A stretch of 7,680 nucleotides of DNA from Candidatus Galligastranaerophilus gallistercoris (GTDB taxonomy: Bacteria; Cyanobacteriota; Vampirovibrionia; Gastranaerophilales; Gastranaerophilaceae), in NCBI GenBank assembly GCA_018710795.1, contig DVJH01000108.1, positions 1-7,680 on the forward strand, read 5' to 3'. The notes below the pieces were generated by a model. That model searched no databases, was not told the DNA's origin, and worked only from the letters and a program-made list of their open reading frames with translations. Numbering within the stretch: position 1 is the stretch's first letter; each line of letters starts with the position of its first letter. Made by a program: the position numbers and the translations under genes. This document shows positions 5,995 to 7,680 of this stretch, one piece after another.

Positions 5995-6023
5995 TTTACT
6001 AAAGAATAAAAGTTTGATATAAT
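5995..6023 (+). promoter_or_regulatory. Predicted ompH promoter with extended -10
   Basis: TTTACT (5995-6000), a 17-bp spacer, and TATAAT (6018-6023) preceded by TG at 6015-6016, a perfect extended -10. Transcription would start near 6030, followed by GAGGA (6041-6045) nine bases before the ATG at 6055. The 8-bp palindrome AGTTAACT (5986-5993) touches the -35 box and could be an operator; that is speculation. Confidence 0.68.
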
Positions 6024-6054
6024 CAGACAAACTTAGATAAGAGGATGTTTAACT

Positions 6055-6504
6055 ATGAGAAACAAAATTATTGCGCTTTTATTGGTTATGTTAATTTCAA
6101 CACCCGTTTTTGCGCAAACCGTAGGTTCGGTAAATTACAGACAATTGATAACAAATTATTCAAAAGCAAAAACCGCAATGAGCGAATTGGAAGATAAAAC
6201 AAACGAATTGCAAAGATATCTTCTTGATAAAGAAAAAGAATTCAAAAAAATAGATTCCGCCGTTCAGAAGAAAAACTTTGAAGACCAAACGGCAAGAGCA
6301 TTTGCGCAAAAACAGGATGCACTTGAAAAATACAGACAGAAAAAAGAAGCCGAAATCGACACGGCAATTAATAACGCAATCAAACAGGTAGCAATGGAAA
6401 ATAAAATTGACACCGTTCTTGATTCAAGAGTCGTATTCTACGGCGGTATCGACATAACCGACAAAGTTCTTAAAAAATTAAACTTTGCAACGGCGGGAAA
6501 ATAG
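6055..6504 (+). CDS. ompH: OmpH/Skp-family periplasmic chaperone
   Basis: Skp-type proteins are periplasmic trimers that hold unfolded outer-membrane proteins on their way to the BAM complex. The 149-residue precursor has a clear Sec signal peptide with likely cleavage after A20 (PVFA, then Q). The mature N-terminus has the family strand VGSVNYRQL (23-31), followed by a long charged helix at about 35-113 that would form the coiled-coil tentacles. The C-terminal return strand and helix, VVFYGGIDITDKVLKKLN (126-143), match the family ending 'VLYGG.DIT..V...LN'. The length is slightly below E. coli Skp (161). It stands alone: terminator and tRNA gene follow, and bamA and lpxD, common neighbours elsewhere, are absent here. 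It shares a 136-bp divergent promoter region with the acyltransferase pair. Confidence 0.9.
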   Translation: MRNKIIALLLVMLISTPVFAQTVGSVNYRQLITNYSKAKTAMSELEDKTNELQRYLLDKEKEFKKIDSAVQKKNFEDQTARAFAQKQDALEKYRQKKEAEIDTAINNAIKQVAMENKIDTVLDSRVVFYGGIDITDKVLKKLNFATAGK

Positions 6505-6513
6505 TTAATCACA

Positions 6514-6543
6514 CTAAAAGCGCTCTTAATCGGGCGCTTTTAG
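6514..6543 (+). terminator. Terminator after ompH
   Basis: CTAAAAGCGC (6514-6523) pairs with GCGCTTTTAG (6534-6543), and an inner T-G wobble and C-G pair extend the stem to 12 bp around loop TTAATC. It begins nine bases after the stop codon. Its T residues lie mostly inside the stem, so strength is moderate; it could act in both directions. Confidence 0.75.
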
Positions 6544-6559
6544 CATTTAAAAAATCGTC

Positions 6560-6588
6560 TTTACAAAAAAATATTTTTTTATAATAAT
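6560..6588 (+). promoter_or_regulatory. Predicted tRNA-Ser promoter
   Basis: TTTACA (6560-6565), a 17-bp spacer, and AATAAT (6583-6588). A perfect TATAAT at 6580-6585 overlaps it, but with only 14 bp spacing. Transcription would start near 6595, about 17 bases before the mature tRNA 5' end. Confidence 0.5.
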
Positions 6589-6611
6589 TATAAACGGACA
6601 ATTTAATATTC

Positions 6612-6699
6612 GGAGAAGTGCCGGAGTGGTTGATCGGAGCGGTCTTGAAAACCGTCGTACGTGAATAACGTACCAAGGGTTCGAATCCCTTCTTCTCCT
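6612..6699 (+). tRNA. tRNA-Ser (anticodon UGA)
   Basis: The full class II cloverleaf can be drawn. The acceptor stem is GGAGAAG (6612-6618) with CTTCTCC (6692-6698). The D stem is CCG/CGG. The anticodon stem is GCGGT/ACCGT, with a 7-base loop holding TGA at 6646-6648, which reads UCA and other UCN codons. The long variable arm is a perfect 6-bp stem GTACGT/ACGTAC with loop GAATA, the hallmark of tRNA-Ser. The T arm is AAGGG/CCCTT around TTCGAAT. The discriminator base is U (6699), where bacterial tRNA-Ser usually has G. CCA is not encoded (AAG follows) and must be added by the nucleotidyltransferase. Confidence 0.96.
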
Positions 6700-6707
6700 A
6701 AGTTTTT

Positions 6708-6736
6708 AAAATAAGCAAATCAATTGCTTATTTTTT
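6708..6736 (+). terminator. Strong intrinsic terminator after tRNA-Ser
   Basis: AAAATAAGCAA (6708-6718) pairs perfectly with TTGCTTATTTT (6724-6734) around loop ATCAA, giving an 11-bp stem that runs into a T tract to 6736. It follows the tRNA by nine bases. Confidence 0.82.
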
Positions 6737-6830
6737 ATTTATATTTTTGTAAATAAAATATTGAACAACAGACAATTTTTTGCCGACACAAATTTTAATA
6801 TAAATATAAAAAAGATAAGGAAGTTTTAGT

Positions 6831-7680
6831 ATGGAAAATGTGTCATCAACAAGAACGGTGCCTGTTGAAAATAAAAGAGCAAATCAAAACAATACAAAAG
6901 GCACGATTGCAGCACTCGCCGGAGCACAGGCGGTATCAATGGCAGCAGCGCCGGCTTCAATAGTAGCAATAAAAGGACTGGTAAATTCATCAAAAGGATT
7001 GGATGAGTTTCAAAAAAGTGATATCAAAAAGGCAGCGCAAACAATATTAGACACAACCGGACTTACGCAAAAAGGTGTAAAACTTAATGATTATAGAAAT
7101 GCGGGAGCAAATTTTACGTCAATTCCCGATAAAGCATTAGAATTATTAAATCCGATTTACGGAACCGCTAACGGCAAAAATGCCTTTTTCGGCGGAATAA
7201 AAGGCACAAAATCAATTGGCGGCGAAAGATTATTTGCAAACGAAGTTGTCTGCAATATGGATAAACTTCCAACCGCAATATTCCATGAAATGGGACATGC
7301 ATTTAATGCAAATAACAGCAAATTCTGGAAAGCCGTACAGGGAATGAGGGGACCGGCTATGGCATTGGGTGCGGGAATAGCACTGTTTTGTGCATTTACA
7401 AAAAAATCAAAGCCGTCGGATAATGCAAACGGAGAATTAACGGGCGCACAAAAAGCCAAAAATTTCGTAAGAGAAAACTCGGGCAAGCTTGCATTTTTAT
7501 CAATGGTGCCCGTGCTTGCAGAAGAAGGATTGGCAACAATCAGGGGTAACAATTGGGCAAAACAAATGTTATCACCGGATATGGCAAAAAAAGTCGCAAA
7601 GGGAAATAAATTCGGATTCATTACATACCTTGCATCAGCAGCGGCAATCGGACTTGCGGCACATTGTGCAACAAAAATCA
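6831..7680 (+). CDS. Putative membrane zinc metallopeptidase (HExxH), 3' end off window
   Basis: I translated this by hand: an ATG at 6831, with AAGGA at 6817-6821 in front, opens a frame with no stop to the right edge (283 residues, incomplete). Residues 1-22 are polar. Residues 24-50 are Ala-rich and hydrophobic. Residues 151-158 read FHEMGHAF, an HExxH zinc-binding motif (H152, E153, H156). Hydrophobic segments follow at about 174-189 and 219-230, then EEG (231-233), where a Glu 75-80 residues after the motif could be the third zinc ligand of a gluzincin. Another Ala/Gly-rich segment lies at 261-281. HExxH flanked by membrane segments with a late Glu recalls the M48 (HtpX/Ste24) layout, but overall similarity was not established. 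From memory, similar proteins with 'HEMGHA' and 'EEG' recur in Gastranaerophilales. The substrate is unknown. Confidence 0.75.
   Translation, partial: MENVSSTRTVPVENKRANQNNTKGTIAALAGAQAVSMAAAPASIVAIKGLVNSSKGLDEFQKSDIKKAAQTILDTTGLTQKGVKLNDYRNAGANFTSIPDKALELLNPIYGTANGKNAFFGGIKGTKSIGGERLFANEVVCNMDKLPTAIFHEMGHAFNANNSKFWKAVQGMRGPAMALGAGIALFCAFTKKSKPSDNANGELTGAQKAKNFVRENSGKLAFLSMVPVLAEEGLATIRGNNWAKQMLSPDMAKKVAKGNKFGFITYLASAAAIGLAAHCATKI

Noticed and set aside
7157..7621. Minus-strand open frame of 154 codons
   Set aside because: It is antisense to the metallopeptidase-like gene, which has a ribosome binding site, a recognisable HEMGH motif and consistent codon use. The minus frame has low-complexity Phe/Pro/Ala content and no recognisable motif.
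1..7680. CRISPR array, insertion sequence, phage or defence genes
   Set aside because: I saw no regularly spaced direct repeats, transposase or integrase motifs, or toxin-antitoxin pairs. The tRNA-Ser gene has no adjacent integrase and no duplicated 3' end to suggest an attachment site.

Overview
The window is AT-rich, densely packed bacterial DNA. It encodes a Skp/OmpH-type periplasmic chaperone, Sec-type signal peptides and two PlsC acyltransferases, which together point to a cell with an outer membrane. Two large Gly/Ala-rich membrane-type proteins of unknown function resemble, from memory, families expanded in Candidatus Gastranaerophilales (non-photosynthetic Vampirovibrionia/Melainabacteria of animal guts). 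That assignment is inference; no 16S rRNA or other phylogenetic marker was compared.

Layout: (1) 1-241, minus: start of a DUF192 gene that runs off the left edge. (2) 310-591, plus: unknown 93-residue protein, with a perfect hairpin directly before its ribosome binding site. (3) 623-907, minus: short-form ribosomal protein bL25. (4) 991-2169, plus: folP (dihydropteroate synthase, folate pathway) with an N-terminal extension. bL25 and folP are divergent, their predicted promoters interlock around a 10-bp inverted repeat, and folP looks leaderless. (5) 2128-2931, minus: secreted beta-domain protein whose 3' end overlaps the 3' end of folP by 42 bp. (6) 3006-4538, minus: 510-residue unknown membrane-associated protein. 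(7) 4623-5285 and 5289-5918, minus: two tandem PlsC-family acyltransferases, 3 bp apart and probably translationally coupled, read from a good promoter at 5952-5980. (8) 6055-6504, plus: ompH/skp with an extended -10 promoter and a hairpin terminator. (9) 6612-6699, plus: tRNA-Ser(UGA), with its own promoter and a strong terminator. (10) 6831 to the right edge, plus: start of a membrane protein carrying a zinc-metallopeptidase motif (HEMGH).

The genes do not form one obvious pathway. The plausible functional units are the two-gene acyltransferase operon (phospholipid synthesis), divergent from the periplasmic chaperone gene, and the bL25/folP divergent pair. The minus-strand block from 5918 to 2128 could be one long transcript, since its gaps are only 3, 84 and 74 bp, but no single signal proves it.

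The most interesting items are the membrane HExxH protein at the right edge, the overlapping bL25/folP promoters with a probable leaderless folP, the paired acyltransferases that both replace the motif III Glu with Gln, and the 510-residue protein with a repeated Gly-rich membrane segment. I saw no CRISPR array, insertion sequence, phage gene or recognisable defence system.
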